A stretch of 64,000 nucleotides of DNA from Methanospirillum lacunae (GTDB taxonomy: Archaea > Halobacteriota > Methanomicrobia > Methanomicrobiales > Methanospirillaceae), in contig NZ_QGMY01000002.1 in NCBI RefSeq assembly GCF_003173355.1, positions 310,001-374,000 on the forward strand. The letters run 5' to 3'. Made by a program: the position numbers and the translations under genes. Under the pieces are notes generated by a model. That model was not told the DNA's origin and did not search any database. It was given only the letters and a program-made list of their open reading frames with translations. This document shows, piece after piece, positions 34,430-46,503 of the stretch. The stretch's first letter is position 1. Each line of letters starts with the position of its first letter.

Positions 34430-36145
34430 CTATGTGGAATTGGCATCATCGGTTTGGAGATGATACTGGCCTCCCGGGATTCGGATTTCAAAACGGGCAC
34501 CAACTCCGGGCACTCCGGTTTCAGTAATTAAACAGTCTGTGATGGAGAGGATCTCTCTGACAAGAAAGAGCCCAAGTCCTGTATTGTGTCCGTATCCTTT
34601 TTGGAAGATTTTTTCCTTGTCTTCGATGGCAATTCCTATTCCATCGTCTTCGATGATCCATTTCAGGGTTCCGCCATCGATAACATAATACGACCTGATG
34701 AAAGTGGTCTTCACACCATATCTGATAGTATTGTCAAACAGGTTGTACAGAACACGTTCAAGCATTGGATCTGCATATATTTTCACTCCATTGAGTTCAT
34801 TGATAAAATTTAACGTAGTGGCTGGAATTTGATTTTTTACCTGTTCCATGAGTATTGAGAGATTGAACCACTTGGGTTCAAAAAGCCCGATATCCTGATA
34901 TACAGAGGTGAATTCTATCTGCTGGTTAATCATCCAGGTCGCGGTTTTAATTTTTTCAAGATAAGTACTCTTGAACTCCTCTGAATCAATTTCATCTGCC
35001 AGGGAGAGATATCCGGTGAGTACTGAAAGCTGGTTCTTGATGTCATGTCTTGTGATACCTGAAAGGAGCTGGAGTTTCTGGTTTGCTCTATGGATTGATC
35101 GTACTGCTGTGGTCTGCTCATGTACATCATGAAGAGTAATCAGTTTGCCAATCAGAATTCCCCCATTATTTATCACCGGAATACATGTCATTTCAAAAAA
35201 ACGTAAAAATCCATTCACTGGAAGTTCAATGGGGACCCCTGGGGTATTTGAACCTATAGTGCAGTTTTCAAGAACTTCCCTCGTAAATGGGAATACTGTA
35301 ATGATTTTTTCACCCAGGTAGGATTTAACTCCGTCTGTCCGGTGTATAAGGGCAGCAGGATTTACATCGACAATGATATCCTTGGTGTCAATTACGATCA
35401 ATGCATCTTTCAGGTTTTTTAAGAGCAGGTTGTGAGCCACCGGCTCCAGGTTTAAAAACTGGAAGAAGTAAGAAGAAATAAACAATCCAACTGCGGTAAT
35501 AAAAAAGACGATTGGTGTGATATCTACACCTTTTACTGACCACATTCCTGAAACATACAGGATATTGAAGAAGAATGGGATCAGGCACACAATAAAAATT
35601 ATAAGAAGTTGTTTTCGATAGATTGGACTTTTGAAAATAAGTTCAGACGCAAGAATTCCTATTCCGCTTAATATTAAGATATATGAATAAATTGTGTGAA
35701 TCCAGAACAAGGGGCCGTGCTGATAGACCAGGTACGAAACCCCGTCGATTATTTCAGTGGTTATTGATGTGTAATATAACTGGTGAACCGGGTTTGTGAT
35801 AACAGCTAACTCCACAATGGCTGGAATAATGAAGAACAACCAGATTTTTCTCCCCTGAATCCATTCATCCCTGCCTGTGTAGGTGAGGATGAAGAGAAAC
35901 CAGGCAACCGGGACAAGCACAATTCCCAAGTATTCAAAGATGACAGCAGTATACCTGATACCTGGTTCCAGAAGTGCGTACTCAAAGATACTGCCAACCA
36001 GCCATATCGTCACCCCGAACATCAGGAAAATAAATGACCTTAATCCCGGGATATGAAGGTTCTTATAACTATAAACTCCTAGGGCTCCACACATTACAGC
36101 CGAAAAAATAAGTGGGACAACAAATGGGGAGTTTTGGAAAATCAT
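34430..36145 (-). CDS. 7TM-PAS sensor histidine kinase
   Basis: About 571 residues: seven N-terminal membrane helices (His-kinase N7TM type), a PAS domain (ALIVIDTKDIIVDVNPAALI), then a kinase core with the H-box SGITRHDIKNQLSVL, N-box NLFDNTIRYG and G-boxes EDDGIGI and HNTGLGLFLVREILS. ATG 36145 is chosen because it aligns with the start of the paralogue at 56729 (MIFQNSPF / MAFQNYPL). No receiver domain is nearby; partner unknown. Confidence 0.88.
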   Translation of the reverse strand: MIFQNSPFVVPLIFSAVMCGALGVYSYKNLHIPGLRSFIFLMFGVTIWLVGSIFEYALLEPGIRYTAVIFEYLGIVLVPVAWFLFILTYTGRDEWIQGRKIWLFFIIPAIVELAVITNPVHQLYYTSITTEIIDGVSYLVYQHGPLFWIHTIYSYILILSGIGILASELIFKSPIYRKQLLIIFIVCLIPFFFNILYVSGMWSVKGVDITPIVFFITAVGLFISSYFFQFLNLEPVAHNLLLKNLKDALIVIDTKDIIVDVNPAALIHRTDGVKSYLGEKIITVFPFTREVLENCTIGSNTPGVPIELPVNGFLRFFEMTCIPVINNGGILIGKLITLHDVHEQTTAVRSIHRANQKLQLLSGITRHDIKNQLSVLTGYLSLADEIDSEEFKSTYLEKIKTATWMINQQIEFTSVYQDIGLFEPKWFNLSILMEQVKNQIPATTLNFINELNGVKIYADPMLERVLYNLFDNTIRYGVKTTFIRSYYVIDGGTLKWIIEDDGIGIAIEDKEKIFQKGYGHNTGLGLFLVREILSITDCLITETGVPGVGARFEIRIPGGQYHLQTDDANST

Positions 36146-36472
36146 GATTGGCCTGTCCCTCACATCCTGTGAAGTACTTGGAAATTGTACCCTAATTCAG
36201 GAGATTATATTGAAAAATATTGCTTTACATTTCTGCAAGTTATTTTACGATTTCTTAAATTGTAGGGCATCTTTTCTGTATTGCTTCAGATGAATACGAT
36301 TTTTTAATTCATACTGAAAGTATGTCTTCTAAATTTTGATTTTGTTCTTGATCTTTATTTGATGCATTAAAACAGTATTAAAGTTTCCAGGGTCATGACC
36401 CTGTTTTTGTTTAAATAAGAACGTCTCAAACGAATGAGATAATAAACTAAAAAAAAGAGGGTTTGAATAAGA
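36146..36472. other. Intergenic region with 16-bp palindrome at 36388-36403
   Basis: No gene seen. CAGGGTCATGACCCTG at 36388-36403 is a perfect palindrome followed by TTTTTG. It may be an operator for the histidine kinase gene or part of the transcript end of the receptor gene. Confidence 0.45.
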
Positions 36473-38581
36473 TTATCCGTTAAGCCTGGATACTGATTCA
36501 TTAATCCTTGTAGCAACTGTTGAGAGATCGCTGATAATCGTAGAGACCTGGTTGAGTGCAGCCGAAGTCTCTTCTGTTGCAGCAGACGATCCTACTGCTT
36601 CCTCGGCAGTCTCGGTTGTCATGTTCTTGACTTCTGTGACACTGGCAGTGATCTCTTCAACTGATGCTGCTTCTTCCTCTGAAAGACCAGCAACTTCAGT
36701 CATATTGCTTGAGATATCTTCTATCTGTTCAGCAATTGTGTGGAAGAACTTGATCGTGTCAGTTATCGCCACAGATCCTTTTGAAACTTCACTGGTTGCA
36801 AGGTTCATCGCAGTTGCGGCACGCTCTGATTGTTGCTGCAATGATCTGATAATCTTAGCGATATTTTCTGCAGAACCCTGGGATTCCTGTGCAAGGGTCT
36901 TGACTTCGTCTGCTACTACCGCAAAACCCATACCCGCTTCTCCGGCACGAGCTGCCTCGATTGCAGCATTGAGTGCCAGAAGGTTGGTCTGATCTGCTAT
37001 ATCACTTATTATAACGACTATCTTATTGATCTCATTCATCTGGCTGCGAATTTCTGATATAATCGTTCCGACATCATTGACAGCACCATTTATTGCCGTT
37101 ATTCCATTCTCTGCTACTGCAGCCTGGGCAACTCCTCTTGATGATGTTTCGTTTGCCTGTTGAGATAGTCTGCTTACTGCCTCAACTTTAGAAGCGACGA
37201 CTGTCACTGATGTTGAGAGTTCTTCCATAGCTATCAGAACCTGTTCTATAGCTTTGACACTACTCTCGGCATTTGAACTTACTACACCTGAACTCTGTGC
37301 TACTGATGCAGATCCTGCGGTGATCTCTTCGACACTTGCTGCTGCTTCTTCAGAAGAGGCTGTCAGATTTCCTATCTGAATTGAAATTTCTGATATAGCC
37401 TTTGAAAGTTCCTCTCCTATGGTGTTCAGTCCGGTTTTCAGAGCGATAAGATCTCCTTTTACTGAAACGTTTTCATCGAACCTTGCACTGAATTTTGCAT
37501 GTGAATAGAGGTTTGATACCCTTAATGCTTCATTGAGAGGAGTGGTTATTGCGTCAAGCATATTGTTGATGCCCACAATGATATTCTGGTATGCACCAGA
37601 GAACTGGGAAGTATCACCTCGTTTCTGCAGTCTTCCTTCTTCTGCCTCTGTGATAAGAAATCCGACTTCATCAACTATTCCATTGATAGCAGATGTCAGT
37701 TGATTTAATGCCGGTCCTATCTCATCCTTGTCATCATGGGCAGCAACAGAGAGTGAAATGTCACCGGATGCAATCTGTTTCAGTCCTGAAACAACTACAA
37801 ATTGCAGATCATCCGAAAAATTGTCCATTGCACCTGCAAGAACTCCGATTTCATCTTTCCGATCCAACCTGAGTCTGTTGCTTAAATGACCCAGACTCAT
37901 CTCTTGCATTACATGAGCACCCTTTGAAAGTGGCACGGTAATGCTTCTGCCGATGATGGTTGCCAGAGATACTGCAAGAATAATTCCGATAAGGATGGCA
38001 AAAATAATTATCAGGATAATGCTTGATACCGTTTTAACTCCTTCTTCTTTTAACGATTTAGCCTGGTTATGATTAATTAAGACGAGTTTATCTACTGCTG
38101 CAGTGAATGCTTTCCTTTCGGTTACAAGATCTCCTGTTGTTAATGCAGCGACTGCAGCCTTGGTATCTCCAGTGTCAACGATTGTATTGAAATTAGCGAA
38201 AGCAGCTTTATAACCATTCCAGGATTTGACTGCATTATTATATATTGCACGTTCATCATCAGATGCCAGATACGCTTCGTATCCCGAGAGGTTCGCATCA
38301 ATGGATTTCATGAGATCATCACTTTCGGCCCTGCTTGCCGCCAGGGTTTCAGGGATGAGAACAAATCCGGGTGGATTTCCACGAAGATGCCAGATATTAG
38401 TCTGCATTGAATCCAGCATTTCAGTAGGAACGAGTTGCTGACTGTACATCTGTTCAAGGTAATTATCAGTTGTTGTCACCCCAACATAGCCGGTAATTCC
38501 GACTAGGGCCATAATAATTACCACAGCAAGAAATGAACCTCCCAGTTTCCTGCCGATAGATATATCATCTAATTTTTTCAT
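36473..38581 (-). CDS. Methyl-accepting chemotaxis protein (4HB sensor, HAMP)
   Basis: About 702 residues. Membrane helices at about 16-36 and 188-212 bracket a four-helix-bundle-like sensor; a HAMP domain follows, then tandem HAMP-like linkers and the signalling hairpin with tip [20 protein letters not shown] and [15 protein letters not shown]. Glu/Gln-rich heptads suggest methylation sites. ATG 38581 is preferred because GGAGGGGG lies six bases upstream. Relays an extracellular signal to CheA/CheW. Confidence 0.93.
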   Translation of the reverse strand: MKKLDDISIGRKLGGSFLAVVIIMALVGITGYVGVTTTDNYLEQMYSQQLVPTEMLDSMQTNIWHLRGNPPGFVLIPETLAASRAESDDLMKSIDANLSGYEAYLASDDERAIYNNAVKSWNGYKAAFANFNTIVDTGDTKAAVAALTTGDLVTERKAFTAAVDKLVLINHNQAKSLKEEGVKTVSSIILIIIFAILIGIILAVSLATIIGRSITVPLSKGAHVMQEMSLGHLSNRLRLDRKDEIGVLAGAMDNFSDDLQFVVVSGLKQIASGDISLSVAAHDDKDEIGPALNQLTSAINGIVDEVGFLITEAEEGRLQKRGDTSQFSGAYQNIIVGINNMLDAITTPLNEALRVSNLYSHAKFSARFDENVSVKGDLIALKTGLNTIGEELSKAISEISIQIGNLTASSEEAAASVEEITAGSASVAQSSGVVSSNAESSVKAIEQVLIAMEELSTSVTVVASKVEAVSRLSQQANETSSRGVAQAAVAENGITAINGAVNDVGTIISEIRSQMNEINKIVVIISDIADQTNLLALNAAIEAARAGEAGMGFAVVADEVKTLAQESQGSAENIAKIIRSLQQQSERAATAMNLATSEVSKGSVAITDTIKFFHTIAEQIEDISSNMTEVAGLSEEEAASVEEITASVTEVKNMTTETAEEAVGSSAATEETSAALNQVSTIISDLSTVATRINESVSRLNG

Positions 38582-38961
38582 AAAAAACCCCCTCCGATTT
38601 AGGTTAAACATATTTCTTTGAGCTGTGGTGATATTTATTTCACGTGCTCTGTATCTTAAAAATAAAAAGTGGGTTATACTAAAAATTGAAAATGAATTAA
38701 ATTTTATCTTGAAATAATTGTGCTTTTTTAAGGATGTTCTATATTGGTTTTTCTCCTGTCATTAGTATTTTTGGAACATATTGATTGAAAGTTGAATCGT
38801 ATTAATAGTACTCTGGAAATATTTATAAAAACGGAGTCCTGTGAATTATTTGATGTAGATTCTTTTATAAAATGAATATTTATTAAAATTAGGTCTCAAT
38901 TCTGTGTTTTTTCTCATTGAGATCGATGCACCTATATAGGAACAGTTTAATAATCGAGGAG
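38582..38961. other. Divergent intergenic region between two chemoreceptor genes
   Basis: AT-rich and without a convincing gene apart from a possible short N-terminal extension of the plus-strand receptor (TTG 38917, ATG 38926). Probably holds both promoters. Confidence 0.35.
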
Positions 38962-41556
38962 ATGAAATCCAAAGTTGCTCTGTTTTTTGTATTCTTACTA
39001 TTTGTTTGTGTTTTGATCATTCCGGTCAATGTTTCAGCCGAAGATAAGGCTTACAACATTCTGAATATCAACTCCTATCATCTGGGATGGGGCTGGTCTG
39101 ACAGAATCACAAATGCTATCAGAAGTGAGGTTGCAACCCGGCTTCCTGGATCTGAAGTGTATGTTGAGTATCTGAATACCCGGACGATCCCATTAAATGA
39201 GACCAGAATTGCTGATCTGCAATCATATATGAAACAAAAATATGCATCAAAGCACTTTGATGCTATTATTGTCTCTGATGATGATGCGTATCAGTATATA
39301 TTGAAAAGCCGGGACTTGTTATTTCCTGGGACCCCGGTTGTCTTTTGCGGAGTGAATAACTTTGATGATTCACAGCTTAAGGGAATATCTGGGTTTACAG
39401 GGATTGTAGAAAAAGCCTCTTTTAAAGATAATATTGATTTGATCTTGAAAAACCATCCACAAGCCAAAACGATCTATATCATCAACGAGGAATGGACTTC
39501 TACAGGGAAAGCATTCAGGTCGCAACTGGATGCCATCCTTCCTGAGTATAAAAATAAAGCAGAATTTAAAATCCTGAATAATCTCACAGTTGATGAACTG
39601 ACAGATCAGGTCTCTAAAATTCCGTCAACAGATGCTATTCTCCTGGTAAACTTTGCCAAAGATAAGAATGGTAAAGTTTTAACATATGAAGAAGATGCTG
39701 ACCTGGTCCGCAGATATCGTAGTGCCCCGGTATATGGTGTTCTGGATTCCACTCTTGGGAATGGTGTTATTGGCGGAAAGATGAACAGTGGGACTCAACA
39801 TGGTAACACAGCAACCGATATGGCAATCAGGATTCTGAAAGGAGAAAAACCAGAAAATATCCCGGTGATGAAAGAAAGCCCTAATGTTTATATGTTTGAC
39901 AATGTTGAGATGCGTCGCTTTAATATTGAACCTGGTATGCTTCCGGCAGGAAGTACCATTGAAAACAGACCTTTCAACTTCTTAGAAGCATACTGGCTGT
40001 ATATTGTCGTTACAATCGTAATCTTCGTTATTTTTATTATTTTTATCCTCTATCTCATGCGAAATATCAAGAAGATCAAGAAATCTGAAATGGAAGTAAA
40101 AGAATCATCAGAGAAGATATCTGGTCTGATAAACAAAACCGAGACACTTATTCAAAAAAGCCCTATAGCAATTGTTACCTACAACCCTGAATTGAAAACA
40201 GTAGCGGTTAATGATGTCTGGATACAGATATCGGGATATAAACGAGAAGAACTCCTTACGATGAGTTTAAAAGACTACATGATTGAAACACGTGATGGAG
40301 GGAGTGCCGAAGATGCCATACAAACCTCAACAATTCAAAGAGGAAAGGTCAGTATTAAAACTCCTCTAGGTGTCCGGCATCTTGATTTTTATTATATTCC
40401 GATAACAGATGGAAATAATATTGTTATCGAACTGGTTGGGATGTATGATGACTTTACAGATCAGAAAAACCTGGCACTTAGTTTAGAAAAGAGTATTGCT
40501 GAACTATCCACGAATCTGTCTGCTGTTGCACATAGTGATCTGACTTCTTCTGCACCCATTTTTGAAGGAGATCCTCTTGTCTCAATTAAGCGTGATCTGA
40601 ATACATCTCTTGAGTCACTTCGAAATGCACTGACCAGTATCAATGCAAAGATGGAACTGCTTGATGCATCCTCCGGTCATGTGGCCGAAGGGGCATTGAA
40701 TCTCACCGGGCTTGCTGCCCATGTTGCGAATATTAGTGATGAGACCTCAAAAACCGTATACCGTCAGGTCGATCAGCTCGGTAAAGTAACTGAGGATATC
40801 ACTCATTTATCAGCATCTATTGAAGAAATTGCCGGGAGCTCAAGAGAGATTTGTGATGTTTCTGCAGGAGTTGCAAAAGCCGGGGAAGAAGCTGTCTCGC
40901 TTGGTCAGGATGCCAGTTCGAAAATGAAATCTGTAGAAGTGATATCCCGGCAGGCTGTCGAGGAGATGAAGGCATTTAATCAGGATATCCTTGAGATTTC
41001 CAGTATTTTAAAAATCATCACTGATATTTCAGAACAGACAAATCTGCTGGCATTAAATGCAGCAATTGAGGCAGCGAGAGCAGGTGAATCTGGTAGAGGT
41101 TTTGCTGTCGTTGCAGATGAAGTTAAAACACTTGCCGGAAGATCGCAGGAAGCAGCAGGAAATATTGATCAGTTGATCACAAAAATTACCCGTAACAGTG
41201 TTACCACAAGCACTGCAATGCAAAACGCATATAATGAAATTCTTATCGGTATTGAAAGCGTAAATCAGACATTAGCCTCATTAAATGTCATTGTATCAGA
41301 TGTCAATGGAGTAATCAGTAGTATTTCAGATATCACGAGAACTACAGAAAACCAGGCTGATGTTACTAACCAGATCAATACTGAAATTCAACTCATCGAC
41401 GATGCTATGAATCCAATTAAAAAGGCCATTGCAGATCTTTCTGATCTTGCGAAAGAGACAGATCAGGCAACAGGAAAGGTTGCTGATGAGGCTTCACTTA
41501 TGAAGACAATGGTTGAGGAGACCCAGAAATTAATCCATGTGTTTAAAACCGGATAA
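38962..41556 (+). CDS. Chemoreceptor with ABC-type binding-protein sensor, PAS and MCP domain
   Basis: About 864 residues: signal/anchor ([20 protein letters not shown]), an extracellular ABC_sub_bind (TrpX-like) domain with [37 protein letters not shown] and [11 protein letters not shown], a second membrane helix near 355, a PAS domain ([16 protein letters not shown]), then the MCP hairpin ([35 protein letters not shown]). The sensor probably binds a small ligand directly. ATG 38962 gives the best signal peptide; longer starts exist. Confidence 0.88.
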   Translation: MKSKVALFFVFLLFVCVLIIPVNVSAEDKAYNILNINSYHLGWGWSDRITNAIRSEVATRLPGSEVYVEYLNTRTIPLNETRIADLQSYMKQKYASKHFDAIIVSDDDAYQYILKSRDLLFPGTPVVFCGVNNFDDSQLKGISGFTGIVEKASFKDNIDLILKNHPQAKTIYIINEEWTSTGKAFRSQLDAILPEYKNKAEFKILNNLTVDELTDQVSKIPSTDAILLVNFAKDKNGKVLTYEEDADLVRRYRSAPVYGVLDSTLGNGVIGGKMNSGTQHGNTATDMAIRILKGEKPENIPVMKESPNVYMFDNVEMRRFNIEPGMLPAGSTIENRPFNFLEAYWLYIVVTIVIFVIFIIFILYLMRNIKKIKKSEMEVKESSEKISGLINKTETLIQKSPIAIVTYNPELKTVAVNDVWIQISGYKREELLTMSLKDYMIETRDGGSAEDAIQTSTIQRGKVSIKTPLGVRHLDFYYIPITDGNNIVIELVGMYDDFTDQKNLALSLEKSIAELSTNLSAVAHSDLTSSAPIFEGDPLVSIKRDLNTSLESLRNALTSINAKMELLDASSGHVAEGALNLTGLAAHVANISDETSKTVYRQVDQLGKVTEDITHLSASIEEIAGSSREICDVSAGVAKAGEEAVSLGQDASSKMKSVEVISRQAVEEMKAFNQDILEISSILKIITDISEQTNLLALNAAIEAARAGESGRGFAVVADEVKTLAGRSQEAAGNIDQLITKITRNSVTTSTAMQNAYNEILIGIESVNQTLASLNVIVSDVNGVISSISDITRTTENQADVTNQINTEIQLIDDAMNPIKKAIADLSDLAKETDQATGKVADEASLMKTMVEETQKLIHVFKTG

Positions 41557-42127
41557 CATTCTCCTATTTTTGAAATGACATGATTTGATAACATTATCCT
41601 GATATGTTATATATCTTCATGGGATGGATGATGTTTTGAAAGATGATCAACTCTGGTAATGGATGAAATGAAAACATCCCGATAAAGGGCATAAATGGAT
41701 CACTCGATGGCACTGGTCAAGGTTGGAAACAGAAACTTGGTTTTGTGTAGAAAGGAAAACAAACTACGTGTGTATTCTGGAACACCAGTCCGAGAAATTT
41801 TATGGTTAAACTAGAAATGAATCCATATCTTGATCATGAGTACTTAATTACCCGCATGGATAGGATGTATCAAGAACTCCAGATGTCTAAGTGTAGCGTA
41901 CTTACTTTCCTTATATCTGCCCGAAATTTGGGTTTCATGATGTATGAACCGCATAAATAAAAAGGGTCACGTATGGTTCTTAAAAGGGGGAGATGGACCG
42001 ATCCATTTTTCCTATTTGATTGTAACTAAAGACACACCAAAAATTGCTTGTTATTGAGTAATATGGTTCTGATTTTCTTAATAATGCTCCTAATAAAACC
42101 TCGGATTTGGCACTGTCTTCAATCAAG
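41557..42127. other. Intergenic region, one doubtful 47-codon ORF
   Basis: ATG near 41818 starts MNPYLDHEYLITRMDRMYQE and runs 47 codons to about 41960. It matches no family I know and could be a remnant. Otherwise nothing is seen. Confidence 0.3.
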
Positions 42128-43819
42128 TTATAATACCCAAATTGATTCGATAGAACCTATGACGTTTGATTCCGTATCATACAGTGGAGCAGCTTTTATC
42201 CGTATTGTTTTTAATTCACCTTTTATTAGTATTGAGGACTTTTCTGCAGTTATCACGAGTCCTTTTCGATGAATATTATGATAATTATTTTTTATTACGA
42301 TAGACTCAGCAAAAAGGTAATCGATCAGAAAGGGATTTTTTTTTTTGTAAATAATAAAAGAGCATTCATCTTTATGTTTTCCAATTATATCTGATGCATC
42401 AAAGCCGCTCAGTTCTTCGATAGCATAGTTCCATGCTATCACAATCCCTTTAGAATCAACAACAAATGTTGCATCCGGAGAAAAATTTATGATATCAAGG
42501 AGCACTTGATTCATCTCCCGCAAAGATATTTCAGTCTGTTTTCTGATTGTTATCTCTTTACGAAGAGCCAGAGTTCTCTCCCAAATTGTTGATTCGAGAG
42601 TATTTCGGTACTTATCCAATTCATCAAGGAAAAGTTTTCTATCTGTTATGTTTCTGTTTACACCAACGATTTCAGATGGATTTCCTAGATCATCACACAT
42701 ATATTGGGCTACAATCTCAGTCCATACATTGGAACCATTTTTATGTGAGAGCCTGATCTCTACCCTATCAATAAGAGGTTTTTTGGTCCTTCTCACAGTT
42801 TCAATATTTTCCTGGATCATGTTCAGAATATACGGACAATATTTAGGGTGAACAATTTCGGGGATTGTCTTTGTTAACATTTCATCCTGATGATATCCAA
42901 GGAATTGAAGAACTGAAGGACTGATATAGGTAAATTTACCATTTAAATTCATCACCCAGATAACATCCTGAACATTATCAGCAATCATTCGGTATTTTTT
43001 TTCACTTTCCTTAAGATCCTTTTCCATCTGCTGATGTTCAAGTGCGATACCAATAAAATATGAAATACCTTCAAAGAAACTGAGTATGTCATTTGAAAAA
43101 ATATTTTTCCTTTTATCGAATAATTGAAGCAGACCAATAACTCCCCTTTGGGATGTAATGGGAATAATGGCCAACGATTCATATTTGTCGTGGCTTTTCT
43201 GGTTCAGAATAGTATCCTGAAGATCAGGTCCCTTGAATGATATTATCAAATCATTCAACGAATTAATGTAAAAACTACCGCCGTTTGTAAAAAATGGATC
43301 CTCGATATCGGTTTCACCTCTACAAATACAGGCATACAACTCTGCTGCTATTCTCTCACCCAAAACCGATTTGAGATATTTATATGCTATCGTATTGGAT
43401 GTGCCCTGATTGATATCTCCCAAAAAAAAGGGTAATTCTCTGGAATCGCTTAAAGGAGATCCATTATTTATTAATTCTATTTCTACTATTTCTACCAAAG
43501 AAGATTGCAGGATACTGAGCCGAATATTTTGTATAGCACTATTGCCCTCACTAAACCTGGAGTTTAGAATTTGGAGTACGGATATCATAAGTTCCTGACA
43601 TTTCTGACCTATTTTTTGTGACGTGATATCTTCAGCGATAATGGCTATAGACATTGTGCCTGGTTTTAAGTAAAGACTGACAATCGATATTGAATACCAA
43701 AGCGATTTTTCATTCCATGTATATGGGATTTCTATACGGGATATTTTCTCAGGTGTAAACGATTTTAGACCTTCGAGAATCTCCCGGGAAGAAAAAAGAT
43801 CAAGATTTAATGATTCCAA
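42128..43819 (-). CDS. PAS-GAF-PAS-PAS part of frame-broken HTH sensor regulator
   Basis: 563 codons: end of a first PAS, a GAF-like region (AIIPITSQRGVIGLLQLFDK), a second PAS (KYRMIADNVQDVIWVMNLNG ... VGVNRNITDRK), a coiled segment, and a third PAS (FSPDATFVVDSKGIVIAWN). There is no kinase or output domain, because the HTH lies in the upstream frame at 43807-44145. The break is a T9 run (A9 in the message) at 43856-43864: one more base would give IEYINHSAKKKLGIEEQ and one protein of about 670 residues. Confidence 0.75.
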   Translation of the reverse strand: MESLNLDLFSSREILEGLKSFTPEKISRIEIPYTWNEKSLWYSISIVSLYLKPGTMSIAIIAEDITSQKIGQKCQELMISVLQILNSRFSEGNSAIQNIRLSILQSSLVEIVEIELINNGSPLSDSRELPFFLGDINQGTSNTIAYKYLKSVLGERIAAELYACICRGETDIEDPFFTNGGSFYINSLNDLIISFKGPDLQDTILNQKSHDKYESLAIIPITSQRGVIGLLQLFDKRKNIFSNDILSFFEGISYFIGIALEHQQMEKDLKESEKKYRMIADNVQDVIWVMNLNGKFTYISPSVLQFLGYHQDEMLTKTIPEIVHPKYCPYILNMIQENIETVRRTKKPLIDRVEIRLSHKNGSNVWTEIVAQYMCDDLGNPSEIVGVNRNITDRKLFLDELDKYRNTLESTIWERTLALRKEITIRKQTEISLREMNQVLLDIINFSPDATFVVDSKGIVIAWNYAIEELSGFDASDIIGKHKDECSFIIYKKKNPFLIDYLFAESIVIKNNYHNIHRKGLVITAEKSSILIKGELKTIRIKAAPLYDTESNVIGSIESIWVL

Positions 43820-44145
43820 CCGTACTCCTGCAATCTTTTGTTCTTCGATTCCGAGTTTTTTTTTGCTGAATGGTTAATGTATTCAATCCTGTGTTGGCAA
43901 TTTATGATGAGGATAAGATCTGATGTAACATCTATCAATCCTAAAGCCGGAATAGAATTTATCAGATAATACTTTTTAGATCTGCCGATCTCGATTTTCC
44001 TGACTTGTCCTAATAGTTCTAGTATATCTAAATTCCTGGCAGTGGTGTGAGGATTCAGGTTACAGACTTCTGATATTTCTCTGATATTTAGCCCCTTTTT
44101 GTGTCCTGAAAGTGCATTCAGGATTGATTTGTGGATTGTGTCCAT
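43807..44145 (-). CDS. HTH and first PAS of the frame-broken regulator (N-terminal part)
   Basis: 112 codons. A winged-helix-like DNA-binding part (LNALSGHKKGLNIREISEVC, NPHTTARNLDILELLGQVRK) is followed by the first half of a PAS domain (VTSDLILIINCQHRIEYINH). After the homopolymer the frame runs into an unrelated tail (NSESKNKRLQEYGW). Probably one gene with 42128-43819. Sequencing error, slippage or true mutation cannot be told apart here. Confidence 0.7.
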   Translation of the reverse strand: MDTIHKSILNALSGHKKGLNIREISEVCNLNPHTTARNLDILELLGQVRKIEIGRSKKYYLINSIPALGLIDVTSDLILIINCQHRIEYINHSAKKNSESKNKRLQEYGWNH

Positions 44146-44453
44146 ACCTTAGTTGGTTTTTATAAACCTTGTTAAATGTATGGAAATCAGCGCCGATACC
44201 CTCCTGCTAAAATAGGGGTACGGCCGATTGAAGGTTATCATGAGTATTGCGGGTGAGGTATGTATTCGAGTCTTTTGATAGAGAATGCGATTGACTTTAA
44301 AAAAATGGAATCTGGTTCATTTTTTTATTGTGATGGTTTTCTGGATCTGATCAACGTAAAATTCAGGATGGTTGTTTAAACAGGCGTTCAGATCCAGTTT
44401 TTGATAGATTATTGAATTTGTTAAATTAGATTTGGGATATATTTGGTGTAAAA
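44146..44453. other. Divergent intergenic region
   Basis: No gene seen. Contains promoters for the HTH-PAS gene and the chemoreceptor by position. Confidence 0.3.
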
Positions 44454-46490
44454 ATGATTAATTTTGACAATATCACGTTAAGTAAGAAATTGTACACTCT
44501 TGTAACGATTGGAATTATTGCTATTATTGTTGTCGGTTTGAGTGGGATGTATACGGCAAATCTCATCAATTCACAGTTAAATGAGATGTATGAGATAAAA
44601 TACATTCATACAATGCAGGCAGAAGAAGCAAATTCAAATCTATTATATTTTGCAAATGGGGTTTCAGAGTACATACTTGAAGAAGATAAAACCAAGATGG
44701 ACTCAATAAAAAACCAAAGCATCGATAAATCACTGGATTCCTTCAACAAAAAGATTTCAGAGTATGAAGCCATGAAGATGACTGATGAAGGAAAGGCTGC
44801 AATTCAGGAAATAAAGCAGACAATGCCCGAATATGTTCAGTCAATAGAGAAGGTTCTTGCATTAAGTTATGAAGGAAAGAATGATGAAGCCCGTACACTT
44901 CGTGCACAAGAAGCTGTGCCGAAACGGCAAGCGATTGAAAAGAAATTACAAAACCTCGTAGATATCAATAACCAATCTGCGTATCAGTTCTACAAAGATA
45001 CTGATAGCCTGTATAATCAGATGCTGACATTATCAATAATCATTATCATTGTCAGTTTGGTGGCCCTTCTTGGCTTTGCATGGTTTATAATAAAGAATCT
45101 TACCCGTAGGTTTAACCTCCTCCTTAAAGGCATGGAATCTGTCGGATCCGGTGATCTGTCATACCGGATTAATATGATCGGTACCGATGAACTCAGTAAA
45201 GTTGGAAGTTCATTTGATTCTATGACAATAAATCTTGAAAACCAGAATCGGAAGATTAATGAAAATCTTGAAAAATCCAAAGCCACAAATGCTGCAATAC
45301 TGGCAACTGCGGAGAAGATCAAAGATGGCAATCTGGATGTTCATCTTGATGCATCCCAATATGATGGTGAATTCAGGGTTATGGTACAGGGCACCAATGA
45401 TCTGGTAGAGGCATTTGTCAACCCGAACCTGGAAGCAATGAGAATCGCCAATGAATTTGCGAGTGGAAATTTCTCGGTTAGATATGACGAAAAGGCAAAT
45501 GTTAAGGGTGATTTCAAACGATTCAAAGATGCCCTTAATAATAGTGGTAAATCGGTATCTGATGCCATTTTTATAATTAAGCAACAGATGGCTGAACTTA
45601 CAGCAAATGCTGAAGAAGCTAATGCAAGTTCAGAGGAGGTTGCTGCAAGTGTGAAATCAGTTTCTGATTCATCAATGAATGTAAGTGAAAATGCTGATAA
45701 ATGCAACAATGGGGTAACACAGATCCTTAAGGCAATGGAAGATCTCAATACTACCGTAAACCAGGTTGCAATCAAGAGCGAACAGGTGAGTAAACTTACC
45801 AATGAAGCAGATAAATATTCAAAAGAAGGTGTCACTCTTGCCAGTATTGCTGAAAGGGGAATGGGTGGAATAACCACATCCACGAATGAAAGTAAGGAGA
45901 TTATTGAAGATATCAGGGAACAGATGGAAGAGATTGGAAAAATTGTTGGCCTTATCCGGGACATTTCTGATCAGACAAGCCTTCTCGCTCTCAATGCTGC
46001 AATAGAAGCTGCACGGGCAGGGGAAGCAGGACTTGGGTTTGCTGTTGTGGCTGATGAGGTCAAATCACTTGCACAGGAGACCCAGACCTCTGCCGAAAAC
46101 ATTGCAACCATTATTGAGAATCTTCAGAAACGTTCTATTCAGGCATCGGATGCAATGGAAAAGACATCGAAGGATGTCGAAGACGGAGGAAAGGCACTTC
46201 AGGATACCCTGCAGGCTTTTACTCGGATTGTTGATCTCATTAGTAATATCAACCAGAATGTAACGGATGTTGCTGCAGCAACTGAAGAACAGGCTGCATC
46301 AGTTCAGGAGATTACTGCTAGTGTAACTGAGGTTGGTGGTCTTGTATCAGATACATCAAAAGAGGCTGACATGTCTGCCAATTCAACAAATGATGTTGCA
46401 GCAGCAGTAAATCAGATCTCTCAGGTGATAGGAAACCTGAATGGCATTGTCGAGAATGTACAGAACCAGGTGAATTTCTTTAAGATTTGA
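44454..46490 (+). CDS. Methyl-accepting chemotaxis protein (4HB sensor, HAMP)
   Basis: 678 residues: membrane helices at about 12-34 and 191-213 around a four-helix-bundle sensor ([20 protein letters not shown]), HAMP ([20 protein letters not shown]), a second HAMP-like unit, and the signalling tip [35 protein letters not shown]. Followed 13 bases later by CheW, so the two likely work in one array. Confidence 0.94.
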   Translation: MINFDNITLSKKLYTLVTIGIIAIIVVGLSGMYTANLINSQLNEMYEIKYIHTMQAEEANSNLLYFANGVSEYILEEDKTKMDSIKNQSIDKSLDSFNKKISEYEAMKMTDEGKAAIQEIKQTMPEYVQSIEKVLALSYEGKNDEARTLRAQEAVPKRQAIEKKLQNLVDINNQSAYQFYKDTDSLYNQMLTLSIIIIIVSLVALLGFAWFIIKNLTRRFNLLLKGMESVGSGDLSYRINMIGTDELSKVGSSFDSMTINLENQNRKINENLEKSKATNAAILATAEKIKDGNLDVHLDASQYDGEFRVMVQGTNDLVEAFVNPNLEAMRIANEFASGNFSVRYDEKANVKGDFKRFKDALNNSGKSVSDAIFIIKQQMAELTANAEEANASSEEVAASVKSVSDSSMNVSENADKCNNGVTQILKAMEDLNTTVNQVAIKSEQVSKLTNEADKYSKEGVTLASIAERGMGGITTSTNESKEIIEDIREQMEEIGKIVGLIRDISDQTSLLALNAAIEAARAGEAGLGFAVVADEVKSLAQETQTSAENIATIIENLQKRSIQASDAMEKTSKDVEDGGKALQDTLQAFTRIVDLISNINQNVTDVAAATEEQAASVQEITASVTEVGGLVSDTSKEADMSANSTNDVAAAVNQISQVIGNLNGIVENVQNQVNFFKI

Positions 46491-46503
46491 CGGTGATTGT
46501 TGC

